Shown here: positions 18,241 to 28,807 of the stretch, piece by piece
Layout: each line of letters opens with the position of its first letter
Position numbering within the stretch: the stretch's first letter is position 1
NCBI GenBank assembly: GCA_003427395.1
Contig: BFEA01000611.1
Span: 188,874-221,004 of the forward strand
Origin: Chara braunii
Taxonomy: Eukaryota > Streptophyta > Charophyceae > Charales > Characeae
Direction of reading: 5' to 3'
Length of the DNA: 32,131 bases
Notes under the pieces: model-generated
Seen by the model: only the letters and a program-made list of their open reading frames with translations
The model's database searches: none
Told to the model about the DNA's origin: nothing
Program-made: the position numbers and the translations under genes

Positions 18241-20700
18241 TTGGAGAGAGTTTAAGGAACGAAGTAGTAAAGGAGCGGGGTGGCAGATAGAATGGCCGCG
18301 AGCGAACAGGAACGAGTAAAGATGGATGAAGGTAAAGAAGGAAGGACAACAGTGTGTGTGTGAGAAAAGGGGGCCGGTCTGAATTGGGTTATTACTGCGC
18401 TACTACCGCTGAAGTACTGGTCGTTGCTATGTTTTTCGTTGCCAATAGGATGAATCAGATCATTAGAGGCTGTGTGTTTGGCGGCTACTACGGCTGTGTC
18501 CTTGGGTGCCATCGTTGACAGTGTCTGGCTGTGCTCTAACTATGTGGCACCACAACTGCTGCAGTTAGTAATTACCAATTATCGCGGTGGCCCACAGCTA
18601 TTGCACACTTTAGCGCTTTGCCTGCAGTTCGAATAGAACACAGGGACATTGTGGTCAAGATTCGGGCTTCTGCTCCATCGGTCGTGGTCCCGACAGGCTT
18701 GGCTCTGCTCTTCGCGAAGGTTGCATACGCCTGGGTCAATGTATTTAACTGCGTCCTAGTGGAAGATTCCTTATTATTTTTACATAGTGGCAGGCTGCGG
18801 AGTTGATGCGTATGTAAGACTGTTGAAATTGCAAGTGAGCTCGAATCCAGCTGCCCAGTCCAGCTGGCACACCTCCAAGTTGTTGAAGTACAGACCCAGA
18901 TTCGAGCCCCGTTACCTTCTATTGAAGAGAAGATGGAGCTCTTGCTAGCACCACAGTTGCCACAGGCAGTTCAACTGACACTCGTGTTACAGTCGCGGCC
19001 TGATGAGTCGGGGCTACTAGTGCAGTAAAGTGCTGACGCAGTTGTCTCTGGGACTGTTGACAGTACGACGCAGTGGATCTGTTGAATCCAATGGTTTTCG
19101 TACTGCTGATAGTCTTGTCTAAACAACAGACTTTTTGAACCTACAAACTGCGTTGTGCCTTTCTTGCAGCTGCGGAGGCTGCGCTGACAAAGGTATTTTA
19201 GTTGTTAATACCATTGCGTTGTCGCAGTTTACTCTAAGGCTGGACCTGCTGAGGCTTGGGGACCGTTGTAGTGCTTTGGGTTCGAAGGGGTCACGACCAA
19301 TATGTCCCGCTATTATACAACTATGGTTATACCCACGTAATTTGTGCTGCTTTAGGCCTGAGATGTGCACTGCACGACACTTCATTGCTATGTATACTCT
19401 GGGTCATTGTGTATTGTTGCGTTCAAGTTAGTGCCGTCGTGGAATAGAACGTGGGGGTATGCTACACCCAAACGCAGGTTGTCTGGGCTGCGAAGTGATA
19501 GTTGGTCAGACGCTCTGTCTGTCGCTTTTGACTCCTAGCTGCCACTGAACGAACCCGGTACAAGCGTTGTGTGTAGCAGCGTTGTTGTTATGCACCTCAC
19601 AGCAACTGCGAGATAGGGACCGAGCGTAGTCGCTCCATTCGATTACTGTGTTTAGCTGCGGGTGCAGCGGACTGAAGCGCTGAGTGTTGGGTTAATGATG
19701 GGCCGCTACTGATTGACCGGCGGTATCGACAGGTTTTCTGGGGGCGCAGTAAGCTGTAGTTGGGTGGTGCTCAGAACGGGCTGCTGCTCCGGTGACTGTG
19801 TTTTAGCTGCCGTAACATCAATTACGGTTGTGCAATCTGCGTCGGCTGCGGCTACTGATGCTATACTTACTGTGGGTGTAGTCCGTTGCTACTGTTGTGG
19901 GGAGTTGTAAGTGGCGCGCTGACTGCAGATGTAGTACGACTATATATTTGTCTAAGTGGGGCCTCTCTTGCTGCTGCAGTAACCCAGTGGGGATTGTTAC
20001 GGTCACTACCGCTGTCGCTGGACTGGGCTGCTGCAACACACAAACTGTGTGTTAGTGTGTCTTTGAGGAGCTGCTGCAGCGCCGCTTCGTTGTGCACCGG
20101 TACTATCCCTCCTTACGACAGGGTCGTTGCTGCAAATCAGAGTCTTGTCAGGGAGCAGTTGTTCGGGGTTCTGGTTGAATCGGACTACCTCTACTACGCT
20201 TTCCTGGCTATCATTGCGGGGCCCTCAGGCGCATCAAGGTTTCAGGGCTCTCTCCCGCTAGTTTGAGTGCACCTCCCCCGTATTTGAGAGTCTGAACTGT
20301 TCTCTTTCTATCTTTCTCAGTCTAAGTCTAGTCCATTGATGCCGAGAGGAAGGCGGCAGGCGGGATTGCAACCCGTAGGTCCGCATCAAGACCTTGTGGG
20401 AGGTCCACCCACCGATTGCGGGAGCTCTGCCGGAGCCCAGGCGGGGTTCTGGAGGCAGGGAACACTCGGGTATAATTTCGTCTGACATGTGTGATCCCTT
20501 CCCCTAACTGTTCTCCTTGGGTTATCTGAATATAGCTATGTAAGGATATTACTTTTATTATTATGTATGTCAGGACATGCATTGTGGAAGGTAAATCAAC
20601 AACTGTATGTGAGAAATCAGACTTGTACTTTGAATGAATTCAGGCAAAATGAATTGGGGGAAGGTGGGAGGAAGGTGTTTTGCATGCGTTTGACTGGGCC
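18241..20700. other. Long GCTG/TGCAG-rich stretch, unassigned
   Basis: About 2.4 kb with many CTGCTGCAG, TAGCTGCGG and CAGTTTACT words and scattered stops in every frame. The repetition of GCTG-type words looks like an old, decayed tandem array. The 126-codon frame at 19886-20266 is hydrophobic/Ser-Ala-rich and not recognised. No RNA gene is seen. Confidence 0.35.
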
Positions 20701-20710
20701 AATGCAAGGC

Positions 20711-21895
20711 TGAGCTCCTCTAAGTTGATATAGGCTCACTGCTATATTTTATTTATGTTTGCTGGGCTGACTGTATGATCTTTTTGGGTTGGGCCTATCC
20801 TAAGTTGGACGGTCCAGTCACTTGTTTCTTTCTGGGGTTTCTAAACAGGTGGATGGGCACCCTAAGTTGGGAAGACTCAGAATTCTGATGTTTCTTTTTT
20901 GGGTTGCTGAAAGCAGAGTAGGGGATATTCTAAGTTGCGTAGACCCAGTTCTGTGTGTGTTTTCTTTTGAGGGGGACAAAGGCATAAGACTAAGCGTACC
21001 CCTAAGTTGGGGCGGCTTAGCCATAAGCTATGAACTAAAGGTTAACCAAAAATATATAATTTTGATAAATATTATATGAATCTATATCAACTGACAAGCC
21101 GGACACCCTAAGTTAGGAAAGTTAGTCAGTAAGTCAGGTAGAACAAAAAGAGAAAAAGAGCAAATAAAGAATATAATAAAGGTAATTCGGGCAGGCTGAG
21201 CGTACCCTTAAGTTAGGGCGGTTCAGTCTTATGCTTGTGATAATATGAAGGAGCAGAGAGTTAGTATAAATCTTCTTTTATTTTTCCTTCTAAACACAAG
21301 GCAGGATTGGATGTCTCCCTAAGTTGGGTAGGTCTGATCATCTGCCTAATAAGAGAGAAAAATATAAAATTTGTGCAAGTATATCAATGGTTGTTCTCTT
21401 ATATTGTCGTTACGGAGACTCGGCGTACCCTTAAGTTAGGGCAACTTAGTCATACGTCGTTTGTGATTGTTTAGGCAGATCAGGCGTACCCTTAAATTAG
21501 GGCGGCCTAGTGATATGCTCTTGTCGTTGATGTTATGTAGGTTGGACGTACCTTTAAGTTAGGGCGGTCTGACCATTCGTCGTTCGTACTTGTTTTAGGC
21601 AGGTTAGGCACACCCCTAAGTTGGGGCAGCCTAATCCTATGCCCTACGTAACTTTGTCTAGAGCTGACTAGGCATACCCTTAGGTTAGGGCAGTCTAGTT
21701 TTATGCTTCATGTCGTCAGTTAAGCAGAAGTTAGACGTACCCTTAAGTTAAGGCGGTCTGTCAGTGGTCATATGCTTTATGACTAGAGTTCATGTGGTAT
21801 TGGGCATACCCTTAAGTTAGGGCAGTCCAGTTGTGTGTAGCTTTACTTGCTTACTTAGGCAGCGGACATACCCTTAAGTTAGGGCATTATCTGAG
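20711..21895 (+). repeat. Array of 16 hairpins with a conserved TAAGTT loop and covarying stems
   Basis: Loop hexamers (TAAGTT, with TAAATT and TAGGTT once each) start at 20721, 20801, 20863, 20931, 21003, 21109, 21209, 21320, 21432, 21493, 21555, 21617, 21681, 21744, 21813 and 21875. The usual spacing late in the array is 61-64 bases. The loop is flanked by an inner stem, CCCT/AGGG in most units but CCCC/GGGG at 20999-21012 and 21613-21626 and TCC/GGA at 20798-20809. An outer stem differs from unit to unit yet still pairs, for example CTAAGC/GCTTAG at 20990-21020, GGTTGGAC/GTCTGACC at 21540-21574, GGTTAGGC/GCCTAATC at 21602-21636 and ATTGGGC/GTCCAGT at 21799-21831. The consensus strand reads GCGTACCCTTAAGTTAGGGC. 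No protein frame runs through it. Confidence 0.9.
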
Positions 21896-21900
21896 CATAT

Positions 21901-22262
21901 GTCATAGTAGGCAAGGGGGTCTACTAAAGGAAAAAAAACTGAGTGATCTAACGAACTATTTGGGTCAAACTTATGTGGGATAGTGAGAGATGTTTGTTTA
22001 TGCATGCTTGTGGGGTCTCACCTTGGGGTATCTTTTGATAGGTTAGTTGTTTAGATGCTTGCCAAGTGCTGAAGCCATAGGTAGATGAGATGGATGATGG
22101 GAGGGAGAGTTTGGGATGAAGATAGGACTGACCAAGCTACGAGTTAGGATCAGGGCTAGCCCACACTCTCATCTAGAGGTCGTACGGGATGTCACTGATT
22201 CTGAATCATCAAGCAGGTGTCAGGAGATAGTCCTAAGTATAACTTGCTTTGTCTTTCTGTCT
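21901..22262. other. Unassigned spacer
   Basis: No gene or repeat recognised between the 16-unit array and the twin hairpins. Confidence 0.4.
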
Positions 22263-22268
22263 TTTAGC

Positions 22269-22417
22269 TTTGTATAAATCTTGACAGTCTCCTGTTCCTA
22301 CGGGAAGCGCTGCCGAAATTTATACAAATCTGAAAGAGTTAGTCATTTTTTGGCTCGTAAAAATTATGAAAAGGCACTTTTCCTACGGGAAGCGCTGCCA
22401 AAAAGTTAGAATAATTT
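22269..22417 (+). repeat. Twin hairpins with an identical 20-base apical sequence
   Basis: The sequence TTCCTACGGGAAGCGCTGCC occurs at 22295-22314 and 22380-22399. It folds as TTCC-TACG-GGAA, which as RNA is a C(UACG)G tetraloop, one of the most stable known. The first copy is enclosed by TTTGTATAAAT (22269-22279) and ATTTATACAAA (22318-22328). The second is enclosed by AAATTAT (22361-22367) and ATAATTT (22411-22417), with ACTTTT/AAAAGT inside. The apical part is conserved; the basal stems are unrelated but both pair. The strand is arbitrary. Confidence 0.8.
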
Positions 22418-22419
22418 CA

Positions 22420-23540
22420 TCTAGAAGTTACTTGGCAAATCTACCCAGGATAGAGGAGAGGCTCAGTGGATTGGTACCAGTAAGGGAAGCTGATAATAAG
22501 AGTAGTAGAGGAGCTAGGCTACGACTTGGGGAGTATTCTTTTTTTTGGCATGAACATAGTAGTGGCTCTTTTGGCCTGTAATGTAATGCAGGTTTCTGTA
22601 TTTCGCTTGAAGGTTTGATCTGTTCAGCTTGATCCTTCAAAAAAATCACTCTTATGTTATCACTGATAACAGGTCGGTTGCCGATTCGTCGGTTTACGAC
22701 TCAACTTCCCTATCTCTCCTGCGTCTCAACCTAAGGCATTGACCCTTGTCGGGATTTATTCGTTTCTTTGGGTTTTTTTACCCAGGTTCTTTATAAATGG
22801 CCATTTTTTAAAGACTGAGTATTTTTGTTGAGGATTGGTGGGGAAATGGTTGGGCTTGTGTGCATAAGGCAGGGTGTGAGCTGCAGAAGGTTGGAAAGTT
22901 GACCCCTTTAGCGTGTGTGATGTTGTTTGAATGTTGTGCGTATGATTGCAGGTATGTATTGAAGAGTCTCGATTGAGTCATGTTGAGTGATTACGTTTTG
23001 GATTCAGATGAGCAAACAACACAACTGTCGTGAGAGTGAACTATCCCACAATCTATTGTTTCAGTGAGATTGTTCGTCTCCCGTCCTGATAATGTGATAG
23101 TCAGAGTAGGCGTACGCTCGGGTAACCCTCACAGGGCTATGCGACCGCACGCCCACGTCTTTCTTTACTCAATGATTTTATTTGGTCGGACGTTAGTCTT
23201 GAGCCTGGAATTCGAGGTCCTTGACCAGGACGTCTCAGGTCCTAGGCTCAGCGCAGAAGGGGTTATCCCTCGCACGGGCGCGGATTTACTTGTTGTCCCA
23301 GGGAAACAGGAGCGCCGCAAGGATGAGGGGTTGCCCCCCAACCACTCGGTCCGGCGGGGCGTTCATGTTTTCCCTTGCCAACGTCAAGTACTCCTTTTCT
23401 TTTTCCTTGTTTTAAATTATTTTAGTGGAGCGATAAAGTTATGGGCGGAAGGATTAGCGTATCGCTGGTGATGCGCCAGACAACTCACCACCGCTCCGAA
23501 TCCCTTCCTGCCCCAGGGACCATCTTACCCCGCACCCTTT
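22420..23540. other. Unassigned stretch
   Basis: The 135-codon frame at 23064-23471 opens without ATG support and shows no family likeness. No RNA gene was recognised. Confidence 0.35.
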
Positions 23541-23770
23541 GGGGCACCTCAGGGTGCAGAAGATGATAAGGTCCTCAAGCTGGTTTTGCGCTCGCTAAAG
23601 GGTTGCTCCCCTTAGCGTACACTTCAGCCGACGCTTGAGCGTCGAGACCGACCCCATGGCTCAAAGGAGGCGACTCGGGTATGGGTACCACATAATGCGC
23701 CGTCATCACGACTGCTTACGCAAGTCCGCATTGTTGATCGGTATGCGTTGGTCATGTGTCCGCGCGGTTT
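23541..23770 (+). repeat. Diverged duplicated module, copy 1 (three hairpins)
   Basis: Shares an ordered set of blocks with 24225-24455: AGGGTGCAGAAGA, CAGCCGA, ACGACTGCTTACGCAAGTCC and TGATCGGTATGCGTTGGTCA. It contains GCACCC/GGGTGC (23532-23557), CGCTAAAGGG with CCCCTTAGCG (23593-23617) and CGACGCT-TG-AGCGTCG (23629-23644). No protein frame is shared with copy 2. Confidence 0.6.
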
Positions 23771-24224
23771 TATATTAACCCACGTACGCAACACTTACCG
23801 ATTTTCACGTTTGAAAGTTATGGGTCAAGAGGAGAGGACAAAAGCGCGTTATGGCCAGTAGACCCGAGTTACGGTAGCACGAAACGACTCGTGGGCGAGG
23901 TATCAGTCCCAATTGGCCTATGGGGATCCACATATGATCCTCCAACGCCTCGAACATCGGGTTGCCTATGGTTCTGATTATGGGCATCATCCGCACGCAT
24001 CTTTCGTGTTGGCCTACCCCTTTCATTTGAGAAGGCTATCAGACTATGCAAGGGGGGACATGGGCTAGGCAGAAAGAGAAAAGGGGGGTGAACCTCTCTC
24101 TCTATCTGCAGTTGCTTCCTCCTTTGAGTGTTCATAGTTGGACGTTGTAGTCTGTGGCAGCCGTCAAAGTCAAACCCCTTGATTTTCGGCTACCATGACA
24201 TCCCTGAAGCTGTCTACTCAACCC

Positions 24225-24455
24225 CTCTGCACAGGGTGCAGAAGAGGGTGTGGTCGTCAGCCGCGCATGGCGGTTGTCTAGCGTCGAGAGGGTAACTCCT
24301 CAAAGCGCTTGTCAGCCGATACTTAAGTGTTGAACAAGACCCTCGAGGTTATCAAGGGTCGCGAGGTTACGAGTACTACGTAGTACCCCATCAACACGAA
24401 TGCTTGCATATGCCCGCATAGCTGGTCGATATGAGGAGGCCATGTGCTCGCAGCA
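24225..24455 (+). repeat. Diverged duplicated module, copy 2
   Basis: Matches copy 1 in block order. Its hairpins fall in the same places with different bases: CTGCAC/GTGCAG, AGCG (24280-24283) with CGCT (24306-24309) enclosing GAGG/CCTC, and CGATACT-TA-AGTGTTG (24317-24332). It also has a perfect palindrome GTACTACGTAGTAC near 24373. Compensatory changes between copies point to selection on, or repair through, the foldbacks. Confidence 0.6.
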
Positions 24456-25070
24456 TAAAGTTATGGGCTGGGTACTAAAGGGACTAGGAGTATTGTGGCG
24501 TTGTTGGGTTGTTATGTCGTGTACTTCTGGATGTCAGTGTTGCGCTGTAACGCGTGGTATATGTGATGCGTCCTAGTCGACCGGCGTCGAGTCGCGTTTG
24601 GGACCCCAGCCCCCCAGTGCGTCGATTCCCGTGCGGGTTCGATTATTGGGCATTCGACCGCACGTAACCCCTATGCTACAACGAAGGAGAAAGGCCCTCG
24701 GCTGGGCCACCTCTGCAATTGCATACGGAAAACCTTTGCATGTGGTTCAGTAGCTCGGCGGGGATACGTCCACCTAAGGGATGGTGACAACTCCCGCAGG
24801 TGGAGGTAAGCGGTGCCTCGCGTGACCCTGTCATGTCGTAGGGGCTCGCGAGAGGTACGGATGGCGCACTCGGTCAGAGCGGCAAACGCTCTCCATGACA
24901 AGTCCTGCAAAATCCTGCGTGACGTGGCCGGGAGGGTCCCCGTGCGGAACCGATGCGCTCGACACTGCTGCCTGGTTATACATGGTCAGCAGCCAACGCT
25001 GGGAGTTACGTCCCAACGATGCCAATTTTCCACCGTAGGCTTGGTAATTTAGTCCCTTAGACTGACCTCC
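24456..25070. other. Unassigned stretch
   Basis: Short overlapping frames on both strands near 24671-25052 are unrecognised. A tRNA-like word GGGTTCGATTATTGG occurs near 24636 but with no second box. Confidence 0.35.
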
Positions 25071-25074
25071 TGAA

Positions 25075-25300
25075 GTGGATGAACGATGTTCATTTTAATA
25101 TATAAAAAAAAAATTCATAATTCATTGACAAATTTTTCCCCTTCGTCAGGTTGCCACTTATTGGATAAACGATGTGCATTTCAATATATACAAAAAAAAA
25201 TTAATATATAAACCAACCAATAAGAACAAATTTTTCATCATCATCAGATTGCCAAATAGTGGATGAACGAGGGACATCGTCAGGTTGCAACTCAGTGGTC
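25075..25300 (+). repeat. Tandem repeat, three units (~85-100 bp)
   Basis: Units begin GTGGATGAACGA, TTGGATAAACGA and GTGGATGAACGA at 25075, about 25160 and 25259. Each runs through an AATATATA plus poly(A) block and ends GTCAGGTTGC or ATCAGATTGC. The third unit lacks the A-rich middle. Confidence 0.75.
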
Positions 25301-25457
25301 GTGTCTTCCTGTCTCGATCACAGCTAAGTCAGACACACGTCTCGGGGATCTCTCGAAATAAGTAAAGCCGAAAACTCAAAATAAATATATATTTTTTTAG
25401 CTTCCACAATATCATTGATGCAAAAGATATCTTTTCAGAACATCAACAATTGTAAAC

Positions 25458-25903
25458 GATCCCATTTCGGGATCCTTTAATCTTATCTCAGAATAACCCC
25501 ATTGGGATGGTGAATGGTGCCTTCTGCAAAATATACATATTTTAAAAAGAAGTTCAAAGGATGACACATCTAATATGTATTTTCATTGCAGGGCCCATCT
25601 TTTGGTGTCCCTCCAATAATTTTCATGACTCAAAATAAGACTCGATTTTTTAGGTCACCGTCAGCCCTCCATTTTGGGGTTAGATCTTAAATAGTCCAAA
25701 TAAGAACCGACTCAATAACGTATCGTACGAATACATCTATAATACTCGTGTCCGAGTATTAATCTGAACGTACTCAAGAAGGATTAAACCTTCTTGAGAT
25801 GATCATCAAAGATCAAAATATCATATCATGTCAATCAAATCACAACCAATATTGAAGAAACAATTCAAAAACAATTTTTGTTGTACGCAGGGTTTTCCCC
25901 CTG
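25458..25903. repeat. Series of foldbacks, including a perfect 10-bp stem
   Basis: GATCCC-ATTTC-GGGATC (25458-25474), CCC-ATT-GGG (25498-25506), AGGG/CCCT enclosing CCA/TGG (25590-25612), AATACTCG-TGTC-CGAGTATT (25741-25760), CTCAAGAAGG-ATTAAA-CCTTCTTGAG (25773-25798) and CAGGG/CCCTG (25888-25903). Four of the foldbacks share a CCCAT...TGGG-like core. The flanks are AT-rich and non-coding. Confidence 0.65.
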
Positions 25904-27030
25904 TTTTCACGGAACTTTTACAATACAAATGTAAACGACATTCTCCTGCCATAAAAAAATAATATAGTGTGAATAATAAGTAATATTAGAAAGAGATATT
26001 TGAACTGTAAAGGAAGTTCATGAAAAATTCAAACCATTCAATCATATCACAGCAGACAAACATCAACTGATAACTTCTACGAACAATGAAAACAATGGTT
26101 ACAATAAAATACCACAAGAACAAATACAATGATGATACAAAATAACAATGACACAACATTTATTTGCTCTCTTTTGCTTAACAGAGGCGTATTGTGTCGA
26201 GGGGTGCTGTAATCATATTAAAGGGATAGCATCTGAGATCTTGAGCCCGCTCTAGGACTGAGCCTCGCCACGTCTCCCTCCGATTCCAATGCCGAGATCC
26301 CATCAGTATACTGCCAACAGAGTCGAACGACCCCATTTCACATGTTCCAGGTTGGTTAGGCCTTGACCATGGAGATGAGGTGGCCCTGCCCGACACAAGG
26401 TTAGACAACCACTCCTCACCTCATGGCGAACAACAGTCGCCTTCCCTATAGACGTCCTTCTAACAAGGCCCCAAAAATTTTTCTGCCCTTTGATGATAGT
26501 GTAGTCACTTCTCCTTATCAGAAAAGGCGACAACACCTCGCTATGTACCAGAAATATTGTTTCGGCGTCAGTCTCACTACCACCTACGGGACTTTTCTAT
26601 ACCCTCTTTAACCGGCTCGAAAAATATAAATCAACGTTGCAATCTTTCAAATGACATTTTCTGCATGCTAACCTCCCTCGAGATAATTTATTCTCTTCAA
26701 AGGTGGGTCGCTCCATTCACCTCCAGCGCCATGATGAACGTGAATTTCATACAATTTTTTTACCCTTATTGAAAAAAGCAATTCATAAACTTAGTCAGTC
26801 AGGTACAAACAATCACCAAACAATCGATAAATATGCGTACATAACAAGTTACTAATTTCACTCAACAAATAATAGAACATACAATGATACATCACTTGAA
26901 ACATATATTATTCATTTTCACATACATTCATTCATACCTAGTTATATACATTCCCCATAGTGGGAATAAGTAGTCTTATCACTCTTTATATAATACTGTA
27001 ATTCGAGGAATTGGTTAAGTGGATACTCTC
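25904..27030. other. AT-rich non-coding stretch
   Basis: Contains an AACAAT/ACAAAT low-complexity part (26040-26160) and a more GC-rich island (26180-26600) with short frames of no known family. Confidence 0.4.
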
Positions 27031-27284
27031 ATACTCTGATCATATTGAGTATAGCAAAGGAGATAGTTATTTAAGTAGATAGTCCTATGATACAATTTTC
27101 AATGCTTGACCAACTGATAAAGTTCGAGTCCATTCATATCTCTTTCAAGAATCCGATAAATCTAATCGGACTCTTTATGCAATGATTCCTAAAGTTAAAT
27201 CATTATCATACTTTATCATATACAACCTCAAACGGATATGTATTTTTCAAGTAGATGACCTAATATTATGCTCGCTATAATATT
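27031..27284. repeat. Further foldbacks in AT-rich sequence
   Basis: ATACTC/GAGTAT (27031-27052), TCCGAT/ATCGGA (27152-27170) competing with GAGTCC/GGACTC (27126-27173), AATGATT/AATCATT (27181-27204) and AATATTAT/ATAATATT (27262-27284). Words of the type AAGTAGATAGTCCTATGAT recur at about 27073, 27246 and 27757. In AT-rich DNA some of these can arise by chance. Confidence 0.45.
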
Positions 27285-28680
27285 CGCCCTAAGGATTAAT
27301 CAGTCACTAAGTGGGTGATGAAATAATTAATTTATATCTTATGATATTTTAAGGATTAAATATTTTTTCCATAAATAACCCTACCAACAAACTCTATATC
27401 ACATCGCCATAATGTTATAAACTTATTTCTACTAACTAGTCAACCTCTAACTATTAAAATAACTAAACAATGTAAACATAGTATCGCCCATTTTTATTCC
27501 ATTTACCTACTCATATCATCTCACACTCAGTTTTCTAGGGTCTCTTTACCATACACATTCCAAGCTTGCCCTTTCGAAATCTATACCAAAGATCGAGGCT
27601 CCTTGTACGAGAGTAAACCTAATATATGTTAGTTCACTGCCACTTGAATGTACCTATTAAATAGATAACTTCTCTACAGTACAATGCTGGCAGCAGGACA
27701 ACTTTAAAATATATATATCACACTGTATTCAGTAAGCTTTCAAAGAGGGTAATTACTTTAGGCAGATAGTCTTAAGCTCATACGTCTCACGACATAACCT
27801 CCAGAGTCAGACGAGTATCGAGAAAACGAGTCTATCACGAAGACCTACATCAGATAGCTTTAAAATTAGATACTCGGTTTTTATTCTGTAAGTAATAATT
27901 AATAGGGTTAGTTTAATTTACAGCCTTATAGTCTGAATATCTGACGCATGTATTTACAAACACACGTGGTCTTCAACTATGTAGCCTACCAACTATACAC
28001 TTTTCCACAACAGGTCTATTCGACATTCACATACATCATCAAACTTTAAAAACGAGCTAGCAGTACGCATTGCCTTTCTTTCCCTACCTCAACGAGACTT
28101 TTTCTAGTCTTTCAAGAGAGGTACTATAACGCTGGGGCATAGGGGATACATAATCTTGCATTAATCTTCATGGTATGAAAAAAAAAAAATTACTAAGTCA
28201 GACTTACCCCTTCGTAGACTTTTTGACAATGACCTGGATTAGGGATTTAAGCCTCATTAGAACAAGTGTTCCGGTCTTGCTAGCTCACGGAAGGATAAAC
28301 AACACTTGAATCCACTATGGTTGCCTTTCCGACCATTCCCCTATATGGTGGGCAAAAGATAACCTTGCCTAAATAGTTATAGCATAAAAAAAGAAAGTGC
28401 AGACCCACTACATAGGAAAGGATCCATTGGTATGACCTACAAATCGAAGGGTGGATCATGTACACATGATGGTGGTGGAAATGCATGTCGAGAAAATTTG
28501 AAGAAGGACGATTAAGTATAAGTAAGGAGGTAGAATGAAGATAGAGGAAGGAAAATTTTATCCAGGCAAGTGATTTAAAGCATGGTAAGGAATAATATAG
28601 TATTCTTTGCAAAAGGTACTAAGTCACTTTATCAGAGGAGGTCGAATGTTTGTGCTTGTCACCTCGATAACCGCATAATC
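27285..28680. other. AT-rich non-coding stretch
   Basis: No RNA gene or protein family recognised. The 110-codon minus frame at 28280-28612 has no family resemblance. If the region belongs to an LTR element read on the minus strand, gag would be expected here and is absent. Confidence 0.45.
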
Positions 28681-28683
28681 TCA

Positions 28684-28745
28684 TACCATCTTCTTTCCCT
28701 TCTCTTTTCTCATTTTCCCTCCTTCAATCCTTCTCTCCTTCTTGT
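28684..28745. repeat. Polypyrimidine tract
   Basis: About 60 bases of C and T (TTCTTTCCCTTCTCTTTTC type), similar in composition to the tract at 7885-8025, which also adjoins a hairpin cluster. Confidence 0.6.
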
Positions 28746-28807
28746 GAAGTAAACAGATAGATCTTTAGTAATCGTTCATGCCATCCATCAGTCATGCCCA
28801 AACAAGT

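Noticed and set aside
20711-21895. CRISPR array
   Set aside because: Regularly spaced units suggested it, but the repeated part is an imperfect hairpin, the spacers are also partly similar (TATGCTT-type words), there are no cas genes and the window is eukaryotic.
23064-23471. 135-codon frame as a gene
   Set aside because: It has no ATG support and no recognisable motif, and lies in a stretch with equally long frames in other phases.
24636-24665. tRNA B box GGGTTCGATTATTGG
   Set aside because: No A box at tRNA spacing and no T stem.
28280-28612. 110-codon minus-strand frame as gag of the minus-oriented element
   Set aside because: It has no capsid-like or zinc-knuckle pattern and is Phe/Leu/His/Ser-rich in AT-rich DNA.
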